DNA of 64,000 nucleotides from Patiriisocius sp047730165. Its GTDB lineage: Bacteria > Bacteroidota > Bacteroidia > Flavobacteriales > Flavobacteriaceae. The notes beneath the pieces are model-generated. The model saw only the letters and a program-made list of their open reading frames with translations. It made no database searches and was not told where the DNA came from. Of this stretch, positions 1 through 9,592 are shown piece after piece. Made by a program: the position numbers and the translations under genes. Within the stretch, counting starts at the first letter, position 1. Each line of letters begins with the position of its first letter. Location: positions 2,170,001-2,234,000 of the forward strand of contig NZ_CP159834.1 in NCBI RefSeq assembly GCF_047730165.1, written 5' to 3'.

Positions 1-14
1 TTTACTTCGGAAAT

Positions 15-473
15 ATGAAAACGTTTCAAATAGTATTATTTTTATTAATGTCGGTAGTTGGTTTCTCACAGGCTTCACTTTCTGAAGAAAACGCAAAACA
101 ATATATAGACGTTTTTTTTTGATGGTTTCCATAAGCAGGATACGGTCAAAATGTGCAGTGTGATGGTGAATATCATCAATATCTACACAGCTTATAAGTC
201 TAAAATTGACGGAGATAAAGTATCACTTTACAATGGTGTGGACTTTTAAAAATGGTCGTGAGTCACGAATAAGGGTTTGTATGGGAAGAACGATTATTAG
301 ACTACAAAATAAATTATAGATGGAAATCTCGCTTCTGCATGTACGCCTCATCAATTCTACATAAATGTTGAGTTATCACACTGTGGTGCAAATATTTTAC
401 ACTAGTGGGCACAAACGATGGTTGTAAAATTATGACGGTAGTAGATTCTCGCAGAGTTAAATGTGACAGGTAG
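15..473 (+). pseudogene. Decayed NTF2-like (SnoaL-fold) secreted protein
   Basis: An ATG at 15 opens a signal peptide (MKTFQIVLFLLMSVVGFSQA) followed by SEENAKQYIDVFF. The frame stops at a run of nine T (112-120) that looks one T too long. One frame over it resumes as DGFHKQDTVKMCSVM, breaks again after VDF, returns as WEERLLDYKI, then as IDGNLASACTPHQFYIN and SHCGANI, and finally as KIMTVVDSRR just before TAG at 471-473. Joined, these pieces match the layout of small flavobacterial nuclear-transport-factor-2 family proteins of about 140-150 residues. At least four separate lesions make this a pseudogene, not a sequencing slip or a phase-variable gene. Nothing is recognised in 474-623. Confidence 0.75.
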
Positions 474-623
474 TATCAATTTTAATAAAAAGACTATATT
501 TCTTCCAATTTGGTGTAAAAGACTGATGGATTAATTAGTGGTCATCTGTGATTAAATGCCTTCCTAAGTCGTATCCGTGACTTGTCTTTATTTAAAATTT
601 TTAGACTATCCTACATCCTATTC

Positions 624-2048
624 CTAGCAATCACTCATATTCACTTGAACAGCAAGACCTCCTTGGCTGGTCTCTTTGTATTTGGTGGTCATGTCTTTTG
701 CAGTTTCCCACATAGTAGCGATTACTTTGTCTAATGGGATTTTTACGTCATTAGGGTCTCGATCAAGGGCCATCTCGCAGGCATTTATGGCTTTTATCGC
801 TCCCATTGCATTACGTTCTATACAGGGTATTTGCACTAATCCACCTATAGGGTCACAAGTGAGACCAAGGTGATGTTCCATCGCTATTTCTGCAGCAATT
901 AAAACTTGTGCTGGAGTTCCTCCCATTAATTCTGTTAATGCTCCGGCTGCCATCGCAGAACTAACACCTATTTCTGCTTGACATCCGCCCATAGCGGCAC
1001 TTATGGTCGCGTTCTTTTTGAATAAGCTGCCTATTTCTCCAGACACCAATAAGAATTTTTTTACATCTTGAAAGTCCCCGTCATGATTTTCAATAACTAA
1101 ATAATACATTAATACCGCCGGGATAACACCAGCACTTCCGTTGGTAGGTGCCGTAACTACACGGCCAAGCGATGCATTAACTTCATTAACTGCTAAGGCA
1201 AAACACGTAACCCATTTTAAGATTTGTCTAAACTTAACTTCCGTATCGCGAATGGCTTCTATCCATTCGTATTTATCAGAATAAGGTTTTGTTCCTTGTA
1301 AGGATTTATGTGTGTCAAAAGCTCTTCTACGCACGTTGAGACCTCCTGGGAGAATACCCTCTGTGTGACAGCCTACATACATAGAGTCTAACATAACATC
1401 CCAAATTGCTTTTAACTTCGCGTCAATTCTATCTGGATCTCGTAGCGAAAGTTCATTTTTTAAGACCAGTTCACTAACTGTTATGTTTTCTAAGGTACAA
1501 TACTCAATAATCTCCGTGGCTTTCTCAATAGGATAAGGAAAATTATTAAATTTTTCTATCTGTAGCTTCTTCCTTGCCCGCTCTTTTTGCACTACAAAGC
1601 CACCTCCAATAGAGTAGTAGGTATCCCTTGTTTTTTTACCATTACGCAAGGTGGCCTCAAACTTGATTCCATTAGGGTGAAAGTTTAAAAATGTTCTATT
1701 AAATGTTATGTTTTCTGAAAAATTAAAGGCGATGTCTTTCTCATTATTTAATTTGAGAACCCCCTTTGTTTTAAGTGCATCAATAGCGGGTTGAATGGAA
1801 TCAATAGCAACCGTCACGGGATCTGTACCCATAAGCCCCATGATAATCGCAATATCTGTTGCGTGCCCTTTTCCAGTTAGTGATATGGAGCCATATAGAT
1901 TGACTTGTACACTCGCTACACTAGTGAATTGCTCACGCAGCTGTAGTTTTTTAATCCACATCTGCGCGGCGCGCCATGGGCCTAGTGTGTGTGAGCTTGA
2001 AGGTCCCACACCTATACTTAACATGTCAAAGACTGAGATACTTTCCAT
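624..2048 (-). CDS. sdaA: L-serine ammonia-lyase, iron-sulfur type
   Basis: Single-chain (type 2) L-serine dehydratase of 474 residues, which deaminates L-serine to pyruvate and ammonia in the cytoplasm. The N-terminal beta domain starts MESISVFDMLSIGVGPSSSH, the usual family start; the catalytic alpha domain fills the second half. Cys356, Cys398 and Cys409 (in GGCQAEIG and TCDPIGGLVQIPC) have the spacing of the [4Fe-4S] ligands. The chain ends in a cysteine (SDC, Cys474), which in the Legionella enzyme is known to cap the fourth iron as a 'tail in mouth'. The gene is alone and divergent from the symporter at 2327. Function is secure; the role of the terminal Cys is inferred from the family. 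Confidence 0.95.
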   Translation of the reverse strand: MESISVFDMLSIGVGPSSSHTLGPWRAAQMWIKKLQLREQFTSVASVQVNLYGSISLTGKGHATDIAIIMGLMGTDPVTVAIDSIQPAIDALKTKGVLKLNNEKDIAFNFSENITFNRTFLNFHPNGIKFEATLRNGKKTRDTYYSIGGGFVVQKERARKKLQIEKFNNFPYPIEKATEIIEYCTLENITVSELVLKNELSLRDPDRIDAKLKAIWDVMLDSMYVGCHTEGILPGGLNVRRRAFDTHKSLQGTKPYSDKYEWIEAIRDTEVKFRQILKWVTCFALAVNEVNASLGRVVTAPTNGSAGVIPAVLMYYLVIENHDGDFQDVKKFLLVSGEIGSLFKKNATISAAMGGCQAEIGVSSAMAAGALTELMGGTPAQVLIAAEIAMEHHLGLTCDPIGGLVQIPCIERNAMGAIKAINACEMALDRDPNDVKIPLDKVIATMWETAKDMTTKYKETSQGGLAVQVNMSDC

Positions 2049-2278
2049 TAAGGAGAATGGTTTAATGATTTGAAAAGTAAATGTAATGAAATGTTCTCTG
2101 GATACTCAAAGAGAAACTAGAAATTACGACTCCTTTGTACCATTAGATCTCTAAAAGTTATTCTCATACTGGTAGTGCTTTTTAAAATTGTTCAAGGGGT
2201 AATTCAATCCAACAATGCAGACATCTTTTTTATAGAAGTGCAAAAAAAAACGATTACTGTAAGTCTTAATATTTCAGT

Positions 2279-2286
2279 TACTTTTA
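2279..2286 (+). promoter_or_regulatory. Possible -7 element of the symporter gene
   Basis: TACTTTTA fits the Bacteroidota TAnnTTTG element in all but the last base and lies about 40 bp before the start codon. No clear -33 TTG was found, so this is a weak call. Confidence 0.3.
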
Positions 2287-2326
2287 ACGGATTAGAAAAT
2301 AGTTTTTAATCCTAAAAATTTAGGCC

Positions 2327-3700
2327 TTGTTAAAAAATATAGATTCTTTTATTTCTGAAATGGCTTCATTTGCTTGGGGTTTACCCTTATTAATTTTATT
2401 AATAGGAGGAGGGCTAGGGTTGCTGTTTTATATCCGGTTTTTACCTTTTAGGTATCTAGGTCATGCCATAGCGGTTTTAAGAGGGAAGTATGATAATGAG
2501 GCAGATGCAGGAGAGATTAGTCATTTTCAAGCCTTAACTATGGCGCTGTCTGCAACCATAGGGATGGGTAATGTTGCAGGAGTTGCAGTAGCGATATCTA
2601 TAGGTGGGCCAGGAGCTGTTTTTTGGATGTGGGTGAGTGCTGTTATCGGGATGTCTACTAAGTTTTTCACAGGGACATTGGCTGTTTTATATAGAGGGAA
2701 GGACGATAACGGAGACGTGCAAGGTGGCCCTATGTATGTTATTACAGAGGGGTTAGGGAAACGATGGAGGCCCTTAGCTATATTTTTTAGTACGGCAGGA
2801 TTAATAGGTGCGCTGCCCGTTTTTAATGTGAACCAACTTACCCAAGCCTTAAATGATATTGTTATTGAACCCTTAGGATGGTATAGTGGATTTCAGAGTA
2901 ACTTAATCATTGGCGTGGTACTCGCTATAATTACGGCGGTGGTTATTTTGGGCGGTATTTCACGTATTAGTAGAACAGCAAGTAAACTCGTTCCAGCAAT
3001 GGTGGTGCTTTATGTGGTAATGATCTTAGTTATTTTAAGTAATTACATGTCAGAATTACCCAAGTATATTTCCTTAATATTTACAGATGCTTTTTCGGCA
3101 AACTTTTATGAAGGAGATGCATTTTTAGGCGGTGTTGTAGGTGGTTTGATATTATTAGGAATTAGGCGAGGTGCTTTTTCTAATGAAGCGGGAATAGGTA
3201 CTGCCCCTATGTCTCACGGTGCGGCTAAAACAAATGAGCCTATTAGAGAAGGCTTAGTAGCGATGCTGGGACCAGCAATTGATACGCTGTTAATATGTAC
3301 GCTAACGGCACTCGCAATATTAGTAACTGGCGTTTGGCAAGAGTCAAGTGCTAGTGGAGTCACCTTGACCGTAAATGCATTTGAATCTGGAATTTTAATG
3401 TATGGTAAATATGCATTATTAGTTTGCATTATTGTTTTTAGTGTGTCTTCATTATTCTCGTACTCATATTATGGCACAAAATGTATGGCCTTTCTTTTTG
3501 GGTCTAAATATAAAAAGCTGTATAGCTGTATGTATTTAGGTAGTATTATAGTTGGCGCAACAACATCCTTGAGTATGATGATTAACTTAATAGATACCTT
3601 TTTTGCTATGATGGCGATCCCTACTATGTTGAGCACATTTATTTTAGCACCTAAGGTAAAAGCTGCTGCTAAAGTATATTTCAAAAAACTTAAAGGTTAA
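2327..3700 (+). CDS. Alanine/glycine:cation symporter (AGCS family)
   Basis: Inner-membrane sodium- or proton-coupled uptake of alanine or glycine is the family role (AlsT/DagA/AgcS). The 457-residue protein has about ten hydrophobic helices. Family hallmarks include GGGLGLLFYIRFLPFRYL near the N terminus, ATIGMGNVAGVAVAISIGGP around residues 80-100, GGPMYVI, and RRGAFSNEAGIGTAPMSHGA near 280-300. The proposed start is TTG at 2327, which gives the usual short amphipathic lead before FAWGLPLL. An ATG 11 codons later (MASFAWG) is the alternative. It is a single-gene unit. The substrate cannot be decided from sequence. Confidence 0.92.
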   Translation: MLKNIDSFISEMASFAWGLPLLILLIGGGLGLLFYIRFLPFRYLGHAIAVLRGKYDNEADAGEISHFQALTMALSATIGMGNVAGVAVAISIGGPGAVFWMWVSAVIGMSTKFFTGTLAVLYRGKDDNGDVQGGPMYVITEGLGKRWRPLAIFFSTAGLIGALPVFNVNQLTQALNDIVIEPLGWYSGFQSNLIIGVVLAIITAVVILGGISRISRTASKLVPAMVVLYVVMILVILSNYMSELPKYISLIFTDAFSANFYEGDAFLGGVVGGLILLGIRRGAFSNEAGIGTAPMSHGAAKTNEPIREGLVAMLGPAIDTLLICTLTALAILVTGVWQESSASGVTLTVNAFESGILMYGKYALLVCIIVFSVSSLFSYSYYGTKCMAFLFGSKYKKLYSCMYLGSIIVGATTSLSMMINLIDTFFAMMAIPTMLSTFILAPKVKAAAKVYFKKLKG

Positions 3701-3914
3701 TGGGGTGATTTTTTTAATTTCACTATTCAGAATTACGTTGTATGTCAGTATTTTAAACGCAAAAACGTGAAGATCCAACATCGATACTCAACTAAGTAAT
3801 GGCAGAGATTCTATCTGTTAAAAGAAGTGGTTTTCGTGTGTATGGCAGACGGAGTAAAAAAAGCACTAAGCCTTTGGGGTGTTGATAGTTTCTAATCTAT
3901 GTTTTTTAATTAGA

Positions 3915-5132
3915 TTATCTCCTCCTATTAGCCAATAGCGGCGGAGGCTCCCCCGTAAAAGGATTCCATCTGCTGATGCTTTTTGCGCCCATTCCAGCTG
4001 CTTTTATGACGGCTCGATCTCCATATTTTTCTCGCATCTTATCCATAGCTTGGTAGAGATTGATGATGTTCTCATTATCATCAAAAAGATCTATCTGTTG
4101 CCCACCTTCTACAAGATGGCTAAAACGCACACCTACTAATCGCACTAATTGTCTTCGTTGATATAGGTTTTTATATAAGTCCATCACAATAGGAATAATC
4201 TTATGATCTGCAGCAGAGTAGGGGATACGACGTTGTTGTGTATAGGTCTGGAAGTCTGTGTATCTAATTTTAAACGTCACACATGCCGTTAGCTTATGAC
4301 CACGCCGCAGTTGATACACTAGGTTTTCTGCCATCGCGATGATAATGCTTTCTAGCTTTTTAATGTCTGTTGTATCACGGTCAAAGGTGCGCTCTGTCGA
4401 GATGGATTTTCGCTCTGTGTATTGTACCACGGGCGAGGTGTCAATCCCATTTGCTTTTTGCCAAATGCTTTGCCCGTTTTTACCAAAAACCTTGCCCATC
4501 ATTTCCATAGGCATTTCCTGTATGGTCTTTATTTGCTTGATGCCCAGATCGCATAAAGAACGATAGGTCACTTCGCCCACCATGGGTATTTTACGTACAG
4601 AAAGTGGTGCTAAAAAAGGTTTTTCAAAGCCTTTGTCAATTTTCAATTTATTGTTGGGTTTTGCTTCTCCCGTGGCAATTTTTGATACTGTTTTGTTTTC
4701 TGAAAGTCCAAACGAGATAGGGAGCCCTGTTTCATTCATAATCCGGTCCCTAATCTCAGAACCCAATTTAAAACTTCCGAAGAACTTATCCATTCCTGTA
4801 AGATCAATATAAAACTCATCTACCGAAGTTTTCTCATACAGCGGCACACTTTCTTTAATTACTTCCGTGACTTCGTTAGAAAACTTAGAATAGATGCCAG
4901 AATTACCACGCACTACTATCGCCTCAGGACATAGCTGTCGTGCCAAGCGCATAGGCATAGCGCTATGAATCCCAAAGGCCCGCGCCTCATAACTACAGGC
5001 TGCTACTACGCCACGATCGCTGGTGCCACCTATAAGTACGGGCAGACCATTAAGTTTACTGTCCATTCTCCGCTCGCAAGAGACAAAAAAGGTATCAAGG
5101 TCCATATGGATGATGTTTCGGGATTGTGACAT
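3915..5132 (-). CDS. dinB: Y-family DNA polymerase IV (translesion)
   Basis: Translesion polymerase of 405 residues. The palm carries the metal-binding aspartate Asp11 (MDLDTFF), the SVDEFYIDL motif with Asp105-Glu106, and an aromatic steric-gate residue (Phe16), so it should be active. The sequence QIDLF at residues 346-350 fits the beta-clamp binding pentapeptide. The start codon lies six bases after the stop of the upstream dnaE2-like gene, so the two are almost certainly co-transcribed. The pairing recalls ImuB-DnaE2 mutasomes, but ImuB proteins usually lack the catalytic acids and this one keeps them. Functional class is secure; the partnership is inferred from linkage. Confidence 0.93.
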   Translation of the reverse strand: MSQSRNIIHMDLDTFFVSCERRMDSKLNGLPVLIGGTSDRGVVAACSYEARAFGIHSAMPMRLARQLCPEAIVVRGNSGIYSKFSNEVTEVIKESVPLYEKTSVDEFYIDLTGMDKFFGSFKLGSEIRDRIMNETGLPISFGLSENKTVSKIATGEAKPNNKLKIDKGFEKPFLAPLSVRKIPMVGEVTYRSLCDLGIKQIKTIQEMPMEMMGKVFGKNGQSIWQKANGIDTSPVVQYTERKSISTERTFDRDTTDIKKLESIIIAMAENLVYQLRRGHKLTACVTFKIRYTDFQTYTQQRRIPYSAADHKIIPIVMDLYKNLYQRRQLVRLVGVRFSHLVEGGQQIDLFDDNENIINLYQAMDKMREKYGDRAVIKAAGMGAKSISRWNPFTGEPPPLLANRRR

Positions 5133-5138
5133 TATTAG

Positions 5139-8100
5139 TTATTCTACTGGAGCCTTAGCTGGATGTGTTTTTCTATTATAATTTTTTACGTTATTTATTT
5201 TTAATGACTCATCACTATACCTTGGATCCTGTATAATCGCGCAATGCTCCATCTTAATAACCTCTATTGTAATGCAGTCAAATTCTTCCATCACTGTTCC
5301 TGTAATCGTATAGATACCTCTGCCTCTAAATTTATATTTGGCCGCTACCGGAGGGAAGTGCACAGTGTCAACAAAATACCCGTCTCGATCTAGAAAATTT
5401 CCGAAGTACATTTGCTTACGGTTTGACGTTGTGGTACGCTTTGTAGTCACTAGATAGCCCTCTATTGTTACAATCTTACCTATGCGCTTTTCTAAGTGTT
5501 TTGCACGTAAGGCGTTTTGGGGATTTTCTTGTAACAAGCTAAACGGGTTACACAAAGGATAGCCCAATAACTCCATCTCATCAAAGGCATCTTCTTGCTC
5601 GGTGTTAGGGAGGTCTGGGGTTTTATAATTTATTTTTTCGGTCTTAAATAAGGTGGGTTTGTGTGCCTCAAAGGTGACTTTGTTTATTTTCATATAAGCC
5701 TCCCAGAGCAGTTCACGCTTATTACGATTGGTAAATCTAAATGCATTTATTTTTATTAAGATTGCCACTTGCTCCATTGAGATAGGGACGCGTTCTATAA
5801 AATGATCAAGGCTCTCATATATACCATTCTTCACGCGCTCTTTACTAATTGTGTCTATAGTATTTGATTCTAAGGCGTGCAGGAAACCAAAACCCAAATA
5901 AATAGAGGTACCCTTTATGTAACTAAGTGTATAACTCGTGTTAATACAAGGGGAGAGGATGGTTGCACCGTGCATACGAGCTTCGTGCACGTATTGTTCT
6001 GGACGGTAAAAACCACCACCATTATTAAGGGTTGCCACCATGTATTCTAAAGGGAAATAGGCTTTTAAAAACAGGCTTTGGTAGCTTTCTACAGCATAAG
6101 ACGCGGAGTGCCCTTTTGCAAAAGCGTAACCTGCAAAGCTTTCTGTCTGTCGCCATACTTCGGTTATGAGTGCTTCCGGTTTTCCTGCGTCACGACAGTT
6201 TTCAAAAAAACGATCTTTTACTTTATCAAATTCTTCACGAGATCTAAATTTACCACTCATACCGCGTCGTAACATATCTGCCTCGCCTAGCGTAAGCCCA
6301 CCAAAGTAATGCGCTACTTTAATCACATCTTCTTGATAGACCATCACGCCATAGGTTTCTGGCATAATATCTAGCAACACGGGATGTGCTTCTTTGCGAC
6401 GTTCGGGAAAACGATACCGTAAAATATACTCCCGCATCATTCCAGATTTTGCAACTCCGGGTCTTATGACAGAACTTGCGGCTACTAACCCCAAGTAGTT
6501 ATCTACTTGCAATTTGCGCATTAGCATACGCATCGCGGGCGACTCTACATAAAAACAACCGATGGCTTTTGCATTGCGCAACAGGTCTTTTATACGTTCA
6601 TCTTTTTTAAACCGTGCGATATCATGAATGTCAAAATCTGCTGCTGCTGGCTGGTTGTGTTTTATAATCTGGACCGCATCTTTAATCTTACCAAGCCCGC
6701 GCTGGCTAAGAATGTCAAATTTGTACAGTCCGATGTCTTCTGCCACGACCATATCAAACTGGGTAGTAGCAAAACCTTTAGGCGGCATAAAAGTAGCCGT
6801 ATAATTGTGTATGGGTTTCTGGCTAATGAGAATACCACTAGCGTGAATACCCAGATAATTAGGAAACCCTTGTATGAGCTGGCTATACTGCACCACAAAT
6901 TGGGAGAGTTTATCCAGCGCCTTATAACTGTAGTTTCCTTTTGAGAGCATGTCTATTTCTGCTTTGGGCAGCCCAAAAACTTTTCCTAATTCTCGTACAG
7001 AAGCTTTATGCTTAAAAGTATTGTACACCGAAATAAGCGCCGTGTTTTTAAAGCGTTTAAAAATAAACTGAGTGATATCATCTCGATCTCTCCAAGAGAA
7101 ATCAATGTCAAAGTCTGGTGGATTTTTACGATACAGATTGATAAAACGCTCAAAGTACAAATCGAGCTCAATAGGATCTACATCAGTAATTCTTAATAAA
7201 TAAGCGACCACACTATTGGCTCCGCTACCACGCCCTACATAGAAATGCCCTTTGCTACGTGCATATTTTAAAATCTTCCAATTGATAAGAAAATAGGACA
7301 CAAAATTCTGCAACTGAATAATCTCTAATTCTTTTTCAATACGTTTTAAAACCCGTTCGCCGGGACGCTTATACCGATAATGAATACCAGCGTAGGTAAG
7401 TTTACGCAAGAGTTTATTGTCTAGCTGCTCATTAGCAGTGTAGGAGCGTTGGTTGTTTGGTTTCTTACCGATAAAATCAAAAGTTACATTGCATTGCTTC
7501 AATAACCGTTCGCTATTTTGAAGTAATTCTGGAAAGGCCGCAAAGGCGGTTTCTAACGCTTTTACCGTGCATAATAAATCTTTTGGGTTTCCTACTTCTG
7601 TGTCAGGCAGTTTACTTAATAAGGTGTTATTGTCAATGGCACGGAGGAGGCGATGTGTATTAAACCCTTTTTTATTGATAAAGGTTACGGTTTGTAAGGC
7701 TACTAATTTATCTCGTTTTTTTGTCCACGATGTGTTTGATTTTGGACGTAATAAGAAGATTAAGCGATTCACATCTTTAGGCTGCACGCCTATATATTCA
7801 TTGTCTTCTAATGGGTGTCCATCGTAGCTGTCAAAAGGATAAATAACGAAAGTGTGCTTTAATTGCGGTGCTCTTTCAGGTACTGCTAGTATTGAAGTGG
7901 TGCCTGCCTCATGTAAGAACTGTGAGAGATATACATTGCAATTTTTAAAGCCGGTATTATTTTTTGCTAGCATAATAAAGTGCTGCTGTGCGCCTTTTCT
8001 AAAATCAATACCGAGTACAGGTGTACAGTTATATTTGGGTGCTAATCGCAATACTTCAAGGCAAGCAGAAGTGTTGTTTATATCTGTCAAGGCAAACCTG

Positions 8101-8192
8101 CTCACGCCCAACTTCTGGAAATACTCCAGTACATCACGGGGAGCGATGGTGCCGTAGCGCAGGCTGAAGTAGGTGTGAGTGTTGAGGTACAA
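5139..8192 (-). CDS. dnaE2: DNA polymerase III alpha subunit, DnaE2-like
   Basis: C-family polymerase of 1017 residues, shorter than a replicative DnaE and in the size range of error-prone DnaE2. An N-terminal PHP domain (HTHTYFSLRYG, FALTDINNTS) is followed by the palm with PPDFDIDFSWRD, where Asp360 and Asp362 are the expected catalytic acids. GRGSGANSVVAYLL lies near residue 321. The fingers carry VYQEDVIKVA and GEADMLRRGMSGK. A helix-hairpin-helix region and OB-like fold follow near the C terminus. It is the first gene of a two-gene unit with dinB. No imuA, lexA or S24-type regulator lies beside it. Assignment to DnaE2, not a second DnaE1, rests on length and linkage. Confidence 0.88.
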   Translation of the reverse strand: MYLNTHTYFSLRYGTIAPRDVLEYFQKLGVSRFALTDINNTSACLEVLRLAPKYNCTPVLGIDFRKGAQQHFIMLAKNNTGFKNCNVYLSQFLHEAGTTSILAVPERAPQLKHTFVIYPFDSYDGHPLEDNEYIGVQPKDVNRLIFLLRPKSNTSWTKKRDKLVALQTVTFINKKGFNTHRLLRAIDNNTLLSKLPDTEVGNPKDLLCTVKALETAFAAFPELLQNSERLLKQCNVTFDFIGKKPNNQRSYTANEQLDNKLLRKLTYAGIHYRYKRPGERVLKRIEKELEIIQLQNFVSYFLINWKILKYARSKGHFYVGRGSGANSVVAYLLRITDVDPIELDLYFERFINLYRKNPPDFDIDFSWRDRDDITQFIFKRFKNTALISVYNTFKHKASVRELGKVFGLPKAEIDMLSKGNYSYKALDKLSQFVVQYSQLIQGFPNYLGIHASGILISQKPIHNYTATFMPPKGFATTQFDMVVAEDIGLYKFDILSQRGLGKIKDAVQIIKHNQPAAADFDIHDIARFKKDERIKDLLRNAKAIGCFYVESPAMRMLMRKLQVDNYLGLVAASSVIRPGVAKSGMMREYILRYRFPERRKEAHPVLLDIMPETYGVMVYQEDVIKVAHYFGGLTLGEADMLRRGMSGKFRSREEFDKVKDRFFENCRDAGKPEALITEVWRQTESFAGYAFAKGHSASYAVESYQSLFLKAYFPLEYMVATLNNGGGFYRPEQYVHEARMHGATILSPCINTSYTLSYIKGTSIYLGFGFLHALESNTIDTISKERVKNGIYESLDHFIERVPISMEQVAILIKINAFRFTNRNKRELLWEAYMKINKVTFEAHKPTLFKTEKINYKTPDLPNTEQEDAFDEMELLGYPLCNPFSLLQENPQNALRAKHLEKRIGKIVTIEGYLVTTKRTTTSNRKQMYFGNFLDRDGYFVDTVHFPPVAAKYKFRGRGIYTITGTVMEEFDCITIEVIKMEHCAIIQDPRYSDESLKINNVKNYNRKTHPAKAPVE

Positions 8193-8336
8193 ATTTTAGT
8201 AGTATGTAATTAGTAATTAGCATTGCGTTGTTTTTTACAGCCTATAATCATTACTGTTTTTATAGTTGTTTTACCTTCTCTATGTTAGAGGCGAAAGGTA
8301 TCTCATTCGTGTTTTTAGGATTCGTGTTTGATATTT

Positions 8337-8450
8337 TTCAGTTCAAAAATCCACAATCCACAATCGTTAATCATTTTCCACTTCATCATTCATTATTCTG
8401 TAGTTCGATATTCCTTGAGTTCAAAAAACCTTTCATCTCCAATCATTTTT
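8337..8450. repeat. Intergenic repeat, copy A
   Basis: The 583-bp gap between dnaE2 and the methyltransferase (8193-8775) has no convincing gene. It holds two diverged copies of a short A/T-rich repeat. Copy A contains ATTATTCTGTAGTTCGATAT at 8392-8411 and CACAATCCACAATCGTTA at about 8354-8369. The same phrases recur in copy B and near 55801. Short open frames here are repeat-derived and are not called as genes. Confidence 0.5.
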
Positions 8451-8663
8451 TTCTTAGGTTTAATAACAGGTCCTTTATTCGTTGCGCAATTTTGTGTCGT
8501 TTTCATAAGTGGAAGATTTTTATTAGGAATAAATCCAAAAGTATGGAATATTTCCTAATCAAATAAAATAAGTTATCAACAGCGGTTGTATACTAACTCA
8601 TATTTTTATTAATAAATTATCAAAATTTGGAAGTGGGGAGAAGGAAGTTTTAGGGTAATCCTA

Positions 8664-8750
8664 ATCATCATTTAATATTCTGTAATTCGATATTTGATGT
8701 TTTTTTTTTCACTTCAGCAATCAAAAACCCACAATCTCCAATCGTTACTC
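8664..8750. repeat. Intergenic repeat, copy B
   Basis: Copy B carries AATATTCTGTAATTCGATAT from 8674 (two mismatches to copy A over 21 bases) and CACAATCTCCAATCGTTA ending at 8747. The order of the two phrases is reversed relative to copy A, so the unit may be rearranged. Confidence 0.5.
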
Positions 8751-8775
8751 TTTTTTAAAATTGTCACTCTTACAT

Positions 8776-9588
8776 CTAAAATCCTCTTTGTCTCTTTGCT
8801 TCAAACAATAACACCGCTGCGGCTACAGACACATTAAGACTATCAATCTCGCCTTGCATTGGGATATGGATGTTTGCGGTACTTGCGTCACGCCACTCTT
8901 GGCTTAATCCCGTAGCTTCTGTGCCCACCACAATCGCGCAACCTGTAGTAAAGTTTTGCGTATGATACGGTTGCGATTCTTGTAAAATAGCACTGTAAAT
9001 CGAAATGTCATTTTTCTTAAGAAATGCAATAATGTCTGCGCTGCTCGCCATAGCCACTTGGTTTGTAAATACACATCCTACACTGCTCCGTATGATGTTT
9101 GGGTTGTATAAATCTGTTTTAGGGTTTGCGATGAGCACGGCGTCTACATTTGCCGCGTCTGCGGTGCGCAATAGAGCACCTATGTTCCCCGGTTTTTCTG
9201 GAGCTTCAGCGATTAATATGAGTGGATTTTGCTTCGGACCTGCCTGTCCGGAAGGCAGGAATTTTAAATCTTGGAGATTCGTGATGCTAGATTTTACTAT
9301 TGCTAAAACTCCTTCTGTCGTGGCGCGGTACGCTATTTTTTGATAGACCTCAAGCGTCACGCTACTCTTTTCTACGGCGTCATCTATAGTAGATAGCGCA
9401 TCCATATCTGCAATTTCTGGGCAAAACAGTAAGGTATCAATCTGGTGATTTCCTTTAATGGCTAACGAAATCTCCCGAAGCCCTTCTACAATAAAAAGTC
9501 CTTGCTTTTTGCGCGCTCTAGATTTATCTGAAAGCGCAATGATATTTTTAATCAGTGAATTGTTAGGACTAGAGATTTCTTTAATCAT
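8776..9588 (-). CDS. TrmH/SpoU family RNA 2'-O-methyltransferase
   Basis: Cytoplasmic SAM-dependent rRNA or tRNA ribose methyltransferase of 270 residues. The N-terminal substrate-binding part reads LIKNIIALSDKSRARKKQGLFIVEG. The SpoU trefoil-knot catalytic half has the three classic motifs: EAPEKPGNIGALLRTADA, then VGTEATGLS, then IPMQGEIDSLNVSVAAAVLLFE. The start is set at the ATG at 9588 (MIKEISSPNNSL); an in-frame ATG 18 bases upstream adds residues not expected for the family. Residues reading FLPSGQAG between the two halves come from a palindromic repeat inserted in frame (9239-9259). The RNA target is unknown. Confidence 0.88.
   Translation of the reverse strand: MIKEISSPNNSLIKNIIALSDKSRARKKQGLFIVEGLREISLAIKGNHQIDTLLFCPEIADMDALSTIDDAVEKSSVTLEVYQKIAYRATTEGVLAIVKSSITNLQDLKFLPSGQAGPKQNPLILIAEAPEKPGNIGALLRTADAANVDAVLIANPKTDLYNPNIIRSSVGCVFTNQVAMASSADIIAFLKKNDISIYSAILQESQPYHTQNFTTGCAIVVGTEATGLSQEWRDASTANIHIPMQGEIDSLNVSVAAAVLLFEAKRQRGF
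9239..9259. repeat. Palindromic repeat inside a coding region
   Basis: A 21-base near-palindrome with arms CCTGCCT and AGGCAGG around a TCCGGA core lies inside the methyltransferase gene and is translated without breaking the frame (as part of LPSGQAG). Similar G/C-rich palindromes are dispersed in many Bacteroidota genomes. Its composition is far more G/C rich than the surrounding gene. Confidence 0.65.
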
Positions 9589-9592
9589 AGTG

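Noticed and set aside
112..120. Nine-T run as a phase-variation switch
   Set aside because: Additional frameshifts and stops downstream mean that a change in T number cannot restore the protein.
7008..8157. Several plus-strand frames antisense to dnaE2
   Set aside because: They are shadows of the polymerase gene, whose motifs are all on the minus strand.
8228..8566. Overlapping 112- and 76-residue frames in the gap after dnaE2
   Set aside because: They run through the dispersed A/T-rich repeat and have no family features, promoter or ribosome-binding context.
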